Both the position numbers and the translations under genes were made by a program. Below the pieces are notes generated by a model. That model was not told the DNA's origin. It saw only the letters and a program-made list of their open reading frames with translations, and ran no database searches. Shown here one piece after another: positions 11,213 through 21,689 of a stretch of DNA of 64,000 nucleotides. Source of the DNA: Epiperipatus broadwayi (taxonomy: Eukaryota > Onychophora > Udeonychophora > Euonychophora > Peripatidae); NCBI GenBank assembly GCA_028023455.1, contig JAQFVV010000283.1, positions 498,001 through 562,000 on the forward strand, written 5' to 3'. Position 1 is the stretch's first letter, and every line of letters begins with the position of its first letter.

Positions 11213-12420
11213 AATATTAGAATTTGTGTTCCTTATGTAAAAGGAACTGATAATATTGGATGTATTCTAAAACACTGCAATATAAAACAGCATATACTAC
11301 TTATTAAAAAATTAGTAACATTCTAACCAAATTAAAAATTAAATCCCTCTTGAGGATCATGGATTTTATGAAATTTCATGTGGCATTTGTAAAACTTATA
11401 TAGGTATGAGCAAGCATCACATCAACACACTATCACATGACATCACATGATCACCATTTCTTATGCTTGCTCATAACTGTTATTAAAACAGGCAAAACTC
11501 TCCATACAGTAGTGCCACTCATAGTTTTGTAGTTAAGTAGAGATAAAAGATGGTTGCTGGAGGGTTGCGATAGATTCTAAGATCTAGGGCATCCATTGAT
11601 TACTCCAGCTTGTACTGAGTGGTAATACTGTATGGAGAGTTTGGCCTGTTTTAATAACAGTTATGAGCAAGCATAAGAAATGGTGATCATGTGATGTTTA
11701 GTGGTTTAATACCAATTCTGCCTAATAGGATAGTGGTGACTATGGTTATTAAAGAACCAAAGAAACCAAAATGTATGGGTACTGAGCTGATTTTAAACCT
11801 ATATGACTATATAAGTTAATGAGCTTGGATTGGAAATATTGTGTTTTCAATTTTATTTTCATAGTTTTGTAGTTAAGTAGAGATAAAAGATGGCTGCTGG
11901 GGAGTGCATTAGATCTTAAGATCTAGGTACAGTTCTCTCAGATTCAAGACTCCTCACTGACAAAAGCTCCAAGCTAGAAATTAGTCTGGGGATATTGGAT
12001 GAGTAGGCACTAGATAGGGATTTTATACACAAGCCTTCTGGCATCCATTGATTACTCTAGCTTGCACTGAGTGATACAGCTGTATGGAGAGTTTTGCCTG
12101 TTTTAATCACATCAATACTAGAAGAGATGAACATTCTAATGCAGCTAAACTCATCATCATTAGCACTCTCACTCCATGCTATGGATTCAAATCACAATAT
12201 TGATTTTTCTAATATCGGGATCCTATCCAGATGTGACACACTCTACAAATGCAATGTCAGAGAAGCCATTGAGATACTAAAAAGATCAAGACATATTACT
12301 TTAAAAATTTAAATTTTTTTAATTTTATATATCTGTTTTTAATATTGGTGAAATTTTAACATCGTTGTAAATCACTATTTACAGCATCTCTACAACCATC
12401 TTGATAGTATTCTATTTATC
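11213..12420 (+). pseudogene. PLE copy 2, linker and GIY-YIG endonuclease (plus arm, interrupted)
   Basis: The linker reads ICVPYVKGTDNIGCILKH from about 11219. The nuclease begins at about 11340 with DHGFYEISCGICKTYIG followed by MSKHHINT, showing both GIY-like and YIG motifs and a Cys pair between them. The frame is then split by an inserted element at 11429-12105. It resumes after the repeated target with INTRRDEHSNAAK. A frameshift precedes ALSLHAMDSNHNIDFSN and VREAIEILKR (to 12285). The last segment carries the His and Glu usually seen in the nuclease C-terminus. Confidence 0.8.
11429..12105 (+). mobile_element. Inserted inverted-repeat element, family D (13-bp target duplication)
   Basis: Interrupts the PLE nuclease between ATCACATCAACAC (11416-11428) and ATCACATCAATAC (12106-12118), a 13-bp duplication with one mismatch. 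The uninterrupted minus arm near 10440-10470 confirms the insertion point. The element begins near ATCACATGATCACC, has CTCCATACAGTAGTGCCACT, and ends TGTATGGAGAGTTTTGCCTG. It contains an internal fold-back at 11439-11700. Homologous to 60163-60872 and 36590-36920. No protein is encoded. Confidence 0.85.
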
Positions 12421-12422
12421 AG

Positions 12423-12470
12423 CCAGTTGATGGCTTGTTTTGATCAAGCCAAAACGTTGGTGTATTTATA
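12423..12470 (+). ncRNA. Degenerate hammerhead-like motif in PLE copy 2 3' UTR
   Basis: TTGAT is followed by a 6-bp GGCTTG/CAAGCC hairpin, then AAAAC, a GTTG loop and GTG. The position downstream of the nuclease and the arm order resemble a hammerhead, but G12 is A and the core is short. Probably a decayed copy. Confidence 0.3.
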
Positions 12471-12904
12471 ATAAAAATCACTACATTAGAAATTATGGTT
12501 CATGGATCAATAATCCAAAAAATTATAGCAACGTAAAATGTTATTAGAAGCTTATCTCAATTTAAAGTTTTTGCCTTAATTTTCAAAATACTCAGATGTT
12601 TAATAATAATACAATTGCACTACTATTCATAAATATTACATCTTATTTCTCAAATATAAAGGTATTCAATTTCTCAGTTTATGGTGCCCTTTAAAGTAAT
12701 ATATATAATCAAAATTTATAAACAATCAAGGTATCCATGTATTACTGCTGCAGCTTAGCCTGTTTCATTCAGTTTCATGATCAAAGATAGTGGTGAGGAT
12801 TATAGAATCACATTACAAAAAAGGGGACCTTGAAATTAAAGAGGAAGCAGATTTTTTTATTATTAACATTGCAATTAGACATATAAAATATACATTTTTC
12901 TTCT
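12471..12904. other. Anonymous AT-rich sequence
   Basis: No feature recognised. Confidence 0.4.
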
Positions 12905-13105
12905 TTCTCTTTCTCCTCTAACTTATGTATTGATTTCTATATTTACATAATATATCATTTCCAACCTTCTTACACATTTAACAATACTATTTTTTAAACC
13001 AAAATTATTCTTACAGTTTCAACTATCCTGCAGTCATCATCAGAATAAAGTTTTGATGTAAAAAATAGTATTGTTAAATGTATACGGAAGATTGGAAACA
13101 TATGT
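12905..13105 (-). repeat. Short inverted-repeat element with hammerhead-like core (copy 1)
   Basis: Arms containing AACAATACTATTTTT and AAAAATAGTATTGTT flank a centre that on the minus strand reads CTGATGA, T, GACT...AGTT, GAAAC (13021-13042). This has an exact 7-base hammerhead core and an exact GAAA box, closed by a TTATT/AATAA helix. A near-identical element lies at 56106-56285. The nucleotide before the expected cleavage position is G, which is not permitted in active hammerheads. Confidence 0.6.
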
Positions 13106-13504
13106 ACAAAATCATCATATTCAAATATATATATAGTACAAAAATTGTTTTTTATTCAAATTTATGTTTTTAAATAAAATTATATTTTTAAAAAAAAACT
13201 TGGCAATATTTTTAATTAACCAAATGTTCAAAATTTGGTGGAATTTGTTTGTAGTTATTTTTAGAAATGTTTCACATGTTCTTCTGTCAATTGTGATCTT
13301 TCTGTGGTTTTATTATTTTTTGAAGTTGGAAATAGTTGTCCATACAAATAGATATACGATAGAACATAGTTAAATATGCTTAATTACATATAACATTTAA
13401 GGAAATTGGTTAGGGGATAAATACTTATAAAAATTTGGAATCCCAACATTTATGTACTTTTGTTTCAATATGGGAAATCATTGAATTTGGATTAATTTCA
13501 GTTG
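13106..13504. other. Anonymous AT-rich sequence
   Basis: No gene supported. A 69-codon plus frame at 13164-13373 is hydrophobic and AT-driven, with no recognisable domain. Confidence 0.4.
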
Positions 13505-15085
13505 TAAATTATCATCCACAGTTTCCAACATCAATAGTTACAGGAGAAGTAAATAAGTGAAATTGATTCTCACATCTTTTAAATTCGTTTTCTAATAATG
13601 TAATTTGATTAGCGTGTTCTGAAAATTTCAGTTTTGATGACTTTTGTAATAATGAATGGTAGGATTCAAAATGAGTTGAATTTTCTTTTGGAATTTGTTT
13701 CTGTGAGAAATAATTTCTTCTTAAAACCATTGATATTATTAAATAATGTGGTAACCACCTAATATTTATTTACCTTGTAGTTTAAAATTATGTTAACTAT
13801 GGCGATTTGTAATGTCAACTGAAAAACTTGATTTTTTGATCCATTGATTATCTTTTACTATTCCACATTCAGAATTTTTTAATTCCCAAAAAAATAATAA
13901 TTTCATCCAGCAATTGGAAGAATCACTTAAAAACTTTATGACTATAAGGCCACACAATTTTTATATAATAAAATACATTGGTGAATTCACTTCCTATATC
14001 TTCTAAAAATTTACTAAATTGGTCATGATTAAGCTCGTGAACATGATGCACAAATATAATTTAAAATTTTAGTGACAATTTTTATGGTATATCCAATAAT
14101 TATATCATTGGAATATAATATTTGTTGATAAATTATGCAATGAAAATGTTACAAAGAAGTATTATCTTGTTATCTACAGTTTTCTTTTAGTTGCATGATA
14201 ATTTCTTTAATAAGAGTTTTCACTAGCCGGAGCACTATCTGTTATAAGAGAAACTAGCTTTTTTATTGATAAATTGTATTCCTTCAAACCTTTCATAATT
14301 GCATTAAAAATATCAACTCCAGTGGTTGTATTATACATTGGAATAATTTCCAGAAGCTCTTCACTTCCCAAATAATAACAGCCATTTAAACTTTATTCTC
14401 TGTGTCTGTATTTTCACCAATTGCAATGGAAAAGGTCACAAATATTGATTTTAGTTGATTTCTTAAATTCCTGGCTATATCATCATTTCTTTTGGCAATA
14501 GTATTTAGAGAATATGTTAACACTTTTTAACATTTTGATTTTACCTTAAGAGATATGAATTATATTTATAAAGCGCATACTCATTACTTAAAGTAATGTA
14601 TATTAAGGCTACAACCTTAAAACTATGCACCTGAAAAAATGACAGTAGAGACCTCTGCAAATCTTTAACACAAGATTTATTTAAAAGACAAGAGCGGCCA
14701 CTCTTATCTAAACCTACTTTTCTAAATAAGTAGGAGAATCTAAAGTATTTTGATTTGAGAGTGTAAGGCTATTCAATACCTCACTAATCAAAATGCTTTT
14801 CTCCTACTTATTTAGAAAAGTAGGTTTAGATCAGAGTGCCCGCTTCTTGTCTTTTAAATAAATATTGTGTTAAAGATTTGCAGAGGTCTCTACTGTCGTT
14901 TTTTCAGGCACATTCTTAAAATGCTAATAGTATTTAGAGTCATGCTTATATTTTGAATTCCTTTAATTATTGTAAACATGATAATACTTCCACTGCTTTA
15001 TTACATTCACAAATAAATGGTTTTGACTTGCTGGCAGATAAATGTAATAACTAGTTTTCATAACAATTGAATTTTCTTTAATAGG
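13505..15085 (-). pseudogene. hAT-superfamily transposase pseudogene (GTF2IRD2/ZBED5-type)
   Basis: Read right to left on the minus strand. Near 15000-15045: KPFICECNKAVEVLS. Near 14450-14520 and 14940-14960: GIQNISMTLNTIAKRNDD then IARNLRNQLKSIF. Then FSIAIGENTD (14400-14440), matching the 'LDESTD' catalytic strand of the family with Asp kept but Glu/Ser changed. Then LLEIIPMYNTTTGVDIFNA and KEYNLSIKKLVSLITDSAPA (14225-14350). The C-terminal piece EFKRCENQFHLFTSPVTIDV (13512-13730) fits the dimerisation region. Several frameshifts occur, plus an insertion at 14511-14925. Family order and spacing make the assignment strong; the gene is dead. Confidence 0.85.
14511..14925. mobile_element. Non-autonomous inverted-repeat insertion in the hAT gene
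   Basis: Flanked by the 14-bp direct repeat AATAGTATTTAGAG (14497-14510 and 14926-14939). The hAT reading frame continues across when the insert is removed. The insert carries long inverted arms, AGTAGAGACCTCTGCAAATC and its complement at 14876-14896, with a centre including TTGATTTGAGAGTGTAAGGC. The same centre motif occurs in the element at 46637-47140. Confidence 0.85.
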
Positions 15086-15087
15086 TT

Positions 15088-15482
15088 TAAAAACAGGGAG
15101 GATTGCCAATTCCTCAACAAGCTTTATGATAAATGCTTAGCCAGAGCCAGCACTTAAAATATCTCTGTCAGGAATCCCCCCCCCCAAACCTCTGACAATG
15201 GTTTTGTGCTTTGGCACTCCTCAGAGAGGTGCCAGGGTAGGTTCAGACACTAGATCTAAAAATACCAACCCAAAGCCAAGCACTTATCTAAAAGTTATCT
15301 ATTGAGTGGAAAATCTGAAATTTTCAGACATCTACATGTCTTTAAACCCAGCTATCCAACTGAAATAGCTATATGAGGCTGATAGGTTGGTGGGGGGGTT
15401 ACTGACAGATATTTTAAGTGCTGGCTCTGGCTAAGCATTTATCATAAAGCTTGTTGAGGAATTGGCAATCCTCACTGTTTAT
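15088..15482. mobile_element. Inverted-repeat element with ~85-bp arms
   Basis: Arms start AACAGGGAGGATTGCCAATT and end with its complement at 15455-15479. They include AGCCAGAGCCAGCACTTAAA. The interior has a C run (15177-15185), a matching G run and no protein. It sits immediately 5' of the recognisable hAT transposase remains, so it may separate them from an N-terminal part. Confidence 0.85.
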
Positions 15483-16217
15483 AACTTACAAGCTTAAGAG
15501 ATAGGGTCATGTGATTAAATTGTCAACTTTAATTCTGACAATTCATCTTTGCGAAGTTTCTCAACATATTTCTTATAGTTTTCTTTATGAATTGTATTTT
15601 AGTGTCTTTTAATATTCTATTCTTTAAAATCGTTATCCTCCTTGTTCTTATTTGTAATAAATTAACCAAAACATTTCTAATATTGGCGAAAGATAAGATA
15701 AGCACTCTTAGCTACACTTAATAAAACTAAATATAATAAATCTATTTTGCGGACGTTAGAAATGTTTCGTCCAATTTATTATATTCTTTGCAAACTGCAA
15801 TTGAGTTTCTACATATCAGCCATAATTTTTTTTTAACACAAAAATATTTTAATTCCTCTTTTTCTTGAAAAATGCAATGTTCTCTTCAATTAATCATTTT
15901 TTATTTATACTCATAAAGAACTTTGAGATTATTTTAATAAATTCTTAATTAATCACAAAGAAAACTTCTAATGTATGAATATTTTGAATGAAGCAGGGTT
16001 TAGAATCTCATGTCGAAAATAATATTAATTTGTTTCAAATAGTATAATAACAATGGATGAATGAATTAATAATATCTACTTTCTCATGGGTGTAGCTCAC
16101 TGGTTATGCCATGTTCTCATTTATTGTTTCCATTACATACACATTAGAATTGTACAGGTAATATTATTTTTTTGAAATATGTTTATATTTATTTAATTTA
16201 TGTACATATTTATTAAT
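15483..16217. other. AT-rich sequence, possible hAT N-terminal remnant
   Basis: On the minus strand near 15535-15600 a short frame reads KKYVEKLRKDELSELKLTI. It could belong to the hAT transposase before it was broken up, but I cannot confirm a zinc finger. The rest is featureless. Confidence 0.3.
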
Positions 16218-16433
16218 TTAATTTTTAAAAAATACAGTTTTGATAATGGTTAGATTATCATATTGGTTACCATTTTTGTCAGACCTCAGATCACTTTTCA
16301 GCTGGAAACATGTTGCCCATGGGCCTTTTGTTTGACTTGCCTGGACTACATTATCTACTGTTTTATTTAATTCATATATCTGTATTAATTTATTCCAATT
16401 TAAATTACTGATTTCAGTTTCAAAAGCATTCAA
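16218..16433 (-). pseudogene. Possible non-LTR retrotransposon fragment
   Basis: A 71-codon frame with SNLNWNKLIQIYELNKTVDN. The pattern 'L-x-x-NW-x-x-hydrophobic' followed by 'VDN' resembles the segment just before the RT domain in jockey-like and similar LINEs. It is short, isolated and has no catalytic motif, so the call is tentative. Confidence 0.3.
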
Positions 16434-16726
16434 ATGCTTAGATATTATGTAATTGTATTAGATAGTGGAACATATACTGTCTAAAAAAATTTATAAAAAA
16501 CAAAAAAATGAAACATTAAAATGCACAAATTAATTAGAAAGATATATATTTTATAAATAACAAAAAATGAAAACATTAACATTTACAAATTAATTAGAAA
16601 GATATATATATTTTATGCATCTGTTAAATTTTTTATGATATACTGCTTACTTTTCTGCAACATCTTTTATACCTCTTGGGTGTTGTGTGGTATCAATCTG
16701 TCTATCATATTTTTTATTACTATAAA
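16434..16726. other. AT-rich sequence with a local duplication
   Basis: Two adjacent similar segments contain ACAAATTAATTAGAAAGATA (near 16525 and 16585), a small tandem duplication. No gene. Confidence 0.6.
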
Positions 16727-17042
16727 TAATATATAATTATATAATTAAATACTAGAAGCAATTACAAGTCTCATTCTCCTTTCTTTACAAAACTTTATTT
16801 TCTATATATATATATTTGTTCATTATATCCAACGTTTCAACTATATTTAATTTATAGTCATTTTCAAGAATCTAGAAAAAAACACATTACATTATAACAA
16901 CCTCCATAACTATATATTAAATAGAGTTGAAACGTTGGATATAATGAACAAATGAATATATACAGAAAATAAAGTTTTTATAAAGAAAGGAGAATGAGAC
17001 TTTTAATTGTTTGTAGTATTTAATTATATAATTATATATTTA
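16727..17042 (-). repeat. Inverted-repeat element with hammerhead-like core (copy 2)
   Basis: Long arms pair: TCTCATTCTCCTTTCTTTA with AAAGAAAGGAGAATGAGA, and TTCATTATATCCAACGTTTC with its complement near 16927. On the minus strand (16826-16870) the left arm reads TTGAAAA, T, GACTAT...ATAGTT, GAAAC, GTTGG. This keeps stem II and the GAAA box, but the core is decayed. The second arm keeps only GTTGAAACGTTGG. Confidence 0.65.
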
Positions 17043-18945
17043 TATGTAATGTATATTTTTGAAAAGAAAAAAAGGATGGAGTGTTGATTGGAGGTTTTAA
17101 ACAGCAGTAATAGTAAATGGATTTGTTACTATAAATAACAAGCATCTTTTTTTTTCATGTAATGAAATCTGAAATATTTAGATAATAATATATGTAATTG
17201 ATAAGCCAAACTTTAACACTTATTTCGTATGCATGAAATTGTTGTTTCTTGTATTATACTTTTGAAATATAATATGAAATAAATTTTAAAAGAAAATATA
17301 TTTATTCTTCTGTCTTTTTAAATTGTATGAATAGCTTTTGCATTTTTTAAATACATGCACAAAAATGCTAAAATTATGATTGTTTCAATTTTTTCCCATA
17401 AATTAAAATGTGTTGGTTGTGGATATTTTTTTATTTCATTTTTTTTTTTTAAAAAAAAAAACCACCAAAACTTCTTTTGAAATTGCTTCAAAAAGTAAAG
17501 GTAGTAAGCATAGCTAGTCGTATCAGCTGTTTTAGAGTATAAAGCTGGTAATCATAGCAATTCTGCCAAGAATGATTATAATATGCACATTGTTAATCTT
17601 AATAGTAAAATGATAATTATTAGTTCATTTTCATCTATGATTGAGCAAAAGTGACTCTGTTTATAAAAAAAATCAATTATTCTTTTTTGAAATAATGAAA
17701 AGAGATAAACAAATCTGTTACAATAATAAAAAAAAAAATGTGAAGCAGAGGTTTCACGAATGTTGCTATCGTTAAACAATTATTACCAAATTCTCAAATT
17801 ATAAAAATTAAGTTATCTGTTAATTACATTTTTTTCTGTATGTGAAAATAATAATTTAAATTGATATAAATTTGTTTACATATATAAAATCAATATTGTT
17901 TTAACATTGGATTGTTGTGTAGAAAGTCAAAGCAACTTAAATAAATCAGATGTCAGTCCAAATTTGCATCATAGAGATGATTTGCATTTTTGAAATGTCT
18001 GTGGTTGATTGTTCACAAAGTGAAGGAGTGTCTGTAAGATTGTAATTTAAAAATGCATCTGTTAAAAGAATATACATGAGTAAATAAAAAGGGTGAATAT
18101 ATATGTTCATGAAAGATTGGGGTTGTATGATATATATATATTAATAATCATTAAATTAATTGTAAATTGAGAGGATGAATGATGGTTGCAGTTGTTTAAT
18201 GCTTGCTACATTGCAATTATAACTGGGTGATTTGAAAGTAAAGTCAGCAGACTTAATTAGTATAAATTTGTTCAGCCATCTATGAATAAGCATTAGATAT
18301 TATAGACAGTCGAAGGTTATCTGAATGAGAGTAGTTATTGTAAAGCTGATATGCATTTTCGAAATGGGTATTGTTGTTTATGAAATGAAGCGAAGTCTAT
18401 AAGATTTTACTTTAAAAGTACATTTGTTTATCTAAATGGTAGACCCTTTTGAAGATTAGAAGCAACTTCACTAATAAAAATATAAAAGAAAAAAGAAACT
18501 TCGATTCTCTTTTCTGATAACTTTTTTAAATATGTCAGCTTCAATATTTGTAGTGCATTAAAATGTCACTCATATTCTTTTGGTTTCTCAGATATAAATT
18601 TCATTATATTTTTAAAAGTCTGATCGGAAGTAAAATAATAATAAACGAAGTTTTTTTAATTAAAAAGGAATAGTGTATTTAAAATGCTGTGAATTCTATA
18701 TAAATTTAGCTTATAGGTTAAAAATACCGTCTGCTTACAAAATGATTTGGCTACAACTTATACATTTATTTATATTTGGGAGAAACAATGTTTCACATAT
18801 AAAATGTCTATTGAAATAAAAAAAAGAATTGACACATTCTTTTAGAGTTAGTGTCACATATAATTACATTTAGAAAAATATTTTTGATTTCCATGGCAAC
18901 AAAAAAGAATTTTATTAATACTTAGCATTCTCAAATATCTATTTT
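17043..18945. other. Anonymous AT-rich sequence
   Basis: No gene, RNA or clear repeat. Poly-T/A tracts lie at 17433-17461. Two weakly similar segments near 17960-18060 and 18340-18430 (both with GCATTTTTGAAATG-like words and GAAG-rich ends) may be an old duplication. A minus 67-codon frame at 17576-17779 is unsupported. Confidence 0.4.
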
Positions 18946-19055
18946 TTTTTCATATGTCAAAGCATCGGCCGGGAAGCGAACCTGCGACAACAGTCTGCAA
19001 GCAACTGCTTGCTTGCAAGGCGGCTTCGCTGACCTCTCGGCTACCAACGCTTGAC
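18946..19055 (-). mobile_element. tRNA-derived SINE, copy 2
   Basis: Flanked by a perfect 11-bp target duplication ATATCTATTTT (18935-18945 and 19056-19066). The minus strand reads CAAGCGTTGGTAGCCGAGAG at the head, GGTTCGCTTCCCGGC as B box and CATATGAAAAAAAAAA as tail. It carries an extra GCAAGCAAGC hairpin between the anticodon arm and B box, unlike the copy at 42505. Confidence 0.95.
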
Positions 19056-19610
19056 ATATCTATTTTAATTTTAGTCTATACTTTGAAATTTATCATTTTC
19101 CTTTGATATTTATTGAAAATATTATGCAGTGTTTGTTTTTGTTAAAAAATCACCTTTGGTTAAGTTCGTAAGAATAATGAAAATCCTTTTTTAAAATTGT
19201 ATTTACATTATTAAATTATTTATTTATTTTATAACTTTTTATCTTCTTCACAAACGAGTTTTTTCATGCATATGGATGAAAATACAATTTTCACTTTAGT
19301 TTTCGTGATGTAAAGATAAAATATTATATGTTCCATAAAATTAATGTATAATAATAATAAAAAAAAACGATAAAGATAAGAAAATATAAACATTATCATG
19401 AAATAAATATACATAAATTAAACATTTTTAAAGTTAGTAATTTTAAAATTATTCATAAATTGTGAATGTTAATATTAAAAAATTTTAAAAAGAAATTTTA
19501 TTAGATTTACATTAAATATACTGATTATTTTTGATGTTGTTTTTGTGAGAATATTTTGACTTTTCATTTTGATTCATTTATAAAAATATAAGATTAGAAA
19601 TTCGGTAATG
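19056..19610. other. Anonymous AT-rich sequence
   Basis: No feature recognised. A 61-codon minus frame at 19229-19414 is hydrophobic and compositionally biased. Confidence 0.4.
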
Positions 19611-19880
19611 TAATTTCCAATACACTACTCATGTAAGGTAGGGACTGGTTTCTGTTTATTTTTAACATTTTGTGGAGGAGTGTGATCATAGATGTATGAC
19701 CAAAGATATGTGAAAAAGTTGGACACAGTCTCCAAGATGCATATTATGTGCTGAACAAGAACTCATCAGTTGACCCAGATCACAATCTGTTACACATACT
19801 GTTAAAAGCTGATAGAAACCAGTCCCTCCTTTGCATGAGATTGGGATAGTGGAAATTACTCTAAAGAAATATTAGGCATT
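19611..19880. repeat. Inverted-repeat element, family A
   Basis: Arms GTAAGGTAGGGACTGGTTTC and GAAACCAGTCCCTCCTTTGC pair. The centre (19690-19790) contains ATGTGAAAAAG and GAACTCATCAGTTGACCCAG, also present in family B copies, so families A and B share an internal module. Confidence 0.85.
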
Positions 19881-20067
19881 AAGTGGATAATCTCTAATCT
19901 AATGAATAACTAATAAAAATTATTAATACAAAAGGGGATCTTTCTTTTCTAGAAAAATAATTATTAGATTATATAATAATTTGTTTTCAAATGTTTATTT
20001 AATAATAATGTTGATAAAAAATAATTTGGAAATGCAAATATAGATATATGCACACTGCACTTATATA

Positions 20068-20432
20068 TATCATCATCATCACCAACCATTATCAATCCAC
20101 TGCAGGATTAAGATCTCTCCAAGTTTAATCCATCTTCTCCAATCTTTAGCTTCTCTTTTCCATCCATCCATTTAACATGTGGTCTCTTTTTGGATCTTTT
20201 ACAATCTCTTGGAATCCCATTTAAGATTTCAATTGTCCATCTATTATCATCTCTTCTACCAATATGTCTAGCCCAATTCCACCTGTTTGTTCTCTTACTC
20301 ATATATTGCGTTTTTGATCTCTTCTTGTTACTCCCAACATGCATCTCTCCATACTTCTTAGAGTGGTCTGAAGTCTCTATTGCTCTTCTGTTAAGTGTCC
20401 AAGTCTCAGATCCATAAGTAAGAACTGCTATA
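20068..20432 (-). mobile_element. LINE 3' fragment (RTE/F52C9.6-like)
   Basis: Minus-strand pieces read YGSETWTLNRRAIET, then in other frames WNWARHIGRRDDNRWTIEIL and KRSKKRPHVKWMDG, the conserved post-RT tail of this LINE. The element ends in (GAT)n and is 5'-truncated at an (AT)n run (20429-20447). Confidence 0.92.
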
Positions 20433-20740
20433 TATATATATATATTCATATATTTTTTCAATTTATACAATTATCTAAAATAAATAGCAAATCACCTCAA
20501 ATGTTAATAAATTTTCAGCTACACCCTCTGTGAAATAAATGGTTATAACTCATATCTCAAAACAATTAATTAAAGAAAGCTACCTCTTTGAATTATAGGC
20601 TGCAAACATTAAATATTAAAATATGTACTAATTCAAACACAGAGTGTGAAGTTATGTAAAACGATCTTTAAATTGCTACTAAACAAAAATATATGCTAAG
20701 AATAATAATAAGAGATCAAAAATTAAATACATGGGTGAAA
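20433..20740. other. Anonymous AT-rich sequence
   Basis: No feature recognised. Confidence 0.4.
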
Positions 20741-20965
20741 CAACAAACACATCTCACTGATACCAGTGAAAGAATTAAACTAAAATGAAGCTGGATTGGA
20801 CATATTTCTACAAAAGATGATAATAGATGGGCAATTGAAGTTTTAAATAGAATCTCAAGAAATTGTAAAAGACCTAAAAATGATTACATGTGAGATGATT
20901 TTATAGAAAAAGAGATATTATGTATTAGAGAAACTGGATTAGACTTATCATTTTTTAGTGGATCA
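20741..20965 (+). mobile_element. Old LINE 3' fragment
   Basis: Plus-strand translation retains IKLKWSWIGHIS-like, DDNRWAIEVLNRI and CKRPKN words of the LINE tail, with many substitutions and a stop at the WMDE position. It lies opposite in orientation to the neighbouring copy at 20068. Confidence 0.75.
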
Positions 20966-21689
20966 ATAATGATAGAAAATGATGAGGATGTATTATTTAA
21001 CTACTTCCATTGAAGATGAGAAATTATTATTGAAAAACATTATTTATTTTATCAACTCCACAGACATAATAAGTTTTCAAATGAACAGTTTATTTACCGG
21101 AAATTCATATCCTTTCTGCAATATTTTTAAGCGTGAATATAATTTGGTAAAATATATACTGTTGTAGATCATTCATAAAAAGCCTTTAGCAGGGAATAAA
21201 TCTACAGCATATAGCTTCTGATGATCACTATTTGGAAGAATGTTTTTGGATTTATTTTGTAACTGAAGGCTTTTTAATATGAAATTAGCTTAATGAATTT
21301 CTGTCAAAGTAATTTTTTTTTCCACTCTTGAATATTTTTTTACAATTGAAATACCACAAAAATTCATTTATTCTGATGATAGAACTATTATTCGAGTTGT
21401 TAAAATTGATTAACCTAATACAAGTCAATGTAAGTTGATTGGATTTTCCTAGTTTGATGGTCTTTTTTAATATATATTTTAATAATGTTTAGAAAAGTTA
21501 ATGAATACTACTGACTTCTTGTTAACTTCTGAAGTTTGACTCTTACAGCCAATTCTTTCATTTGAAATAAATTTTAACCCCACCCCTTCCATTAGGCATT
21601 AAACATTTTGGTTTAACTATTATTAATTATGCATATTGGAAAAATTAATCATGTGAGAAATGATAAATTTAAATGTTCCTACATTGTTT
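20966..21689. other. Anonymous AT-rich sequence
   Basis: No supported gene. A 62-codon plus frame at 20979-21167 has no recognisable domain. Positions 21165-21270 contain a short imperfect inverted repeat around AAAAGCCTTTAG and CTGAAGGCTTTTT. Confidence 0.4.
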
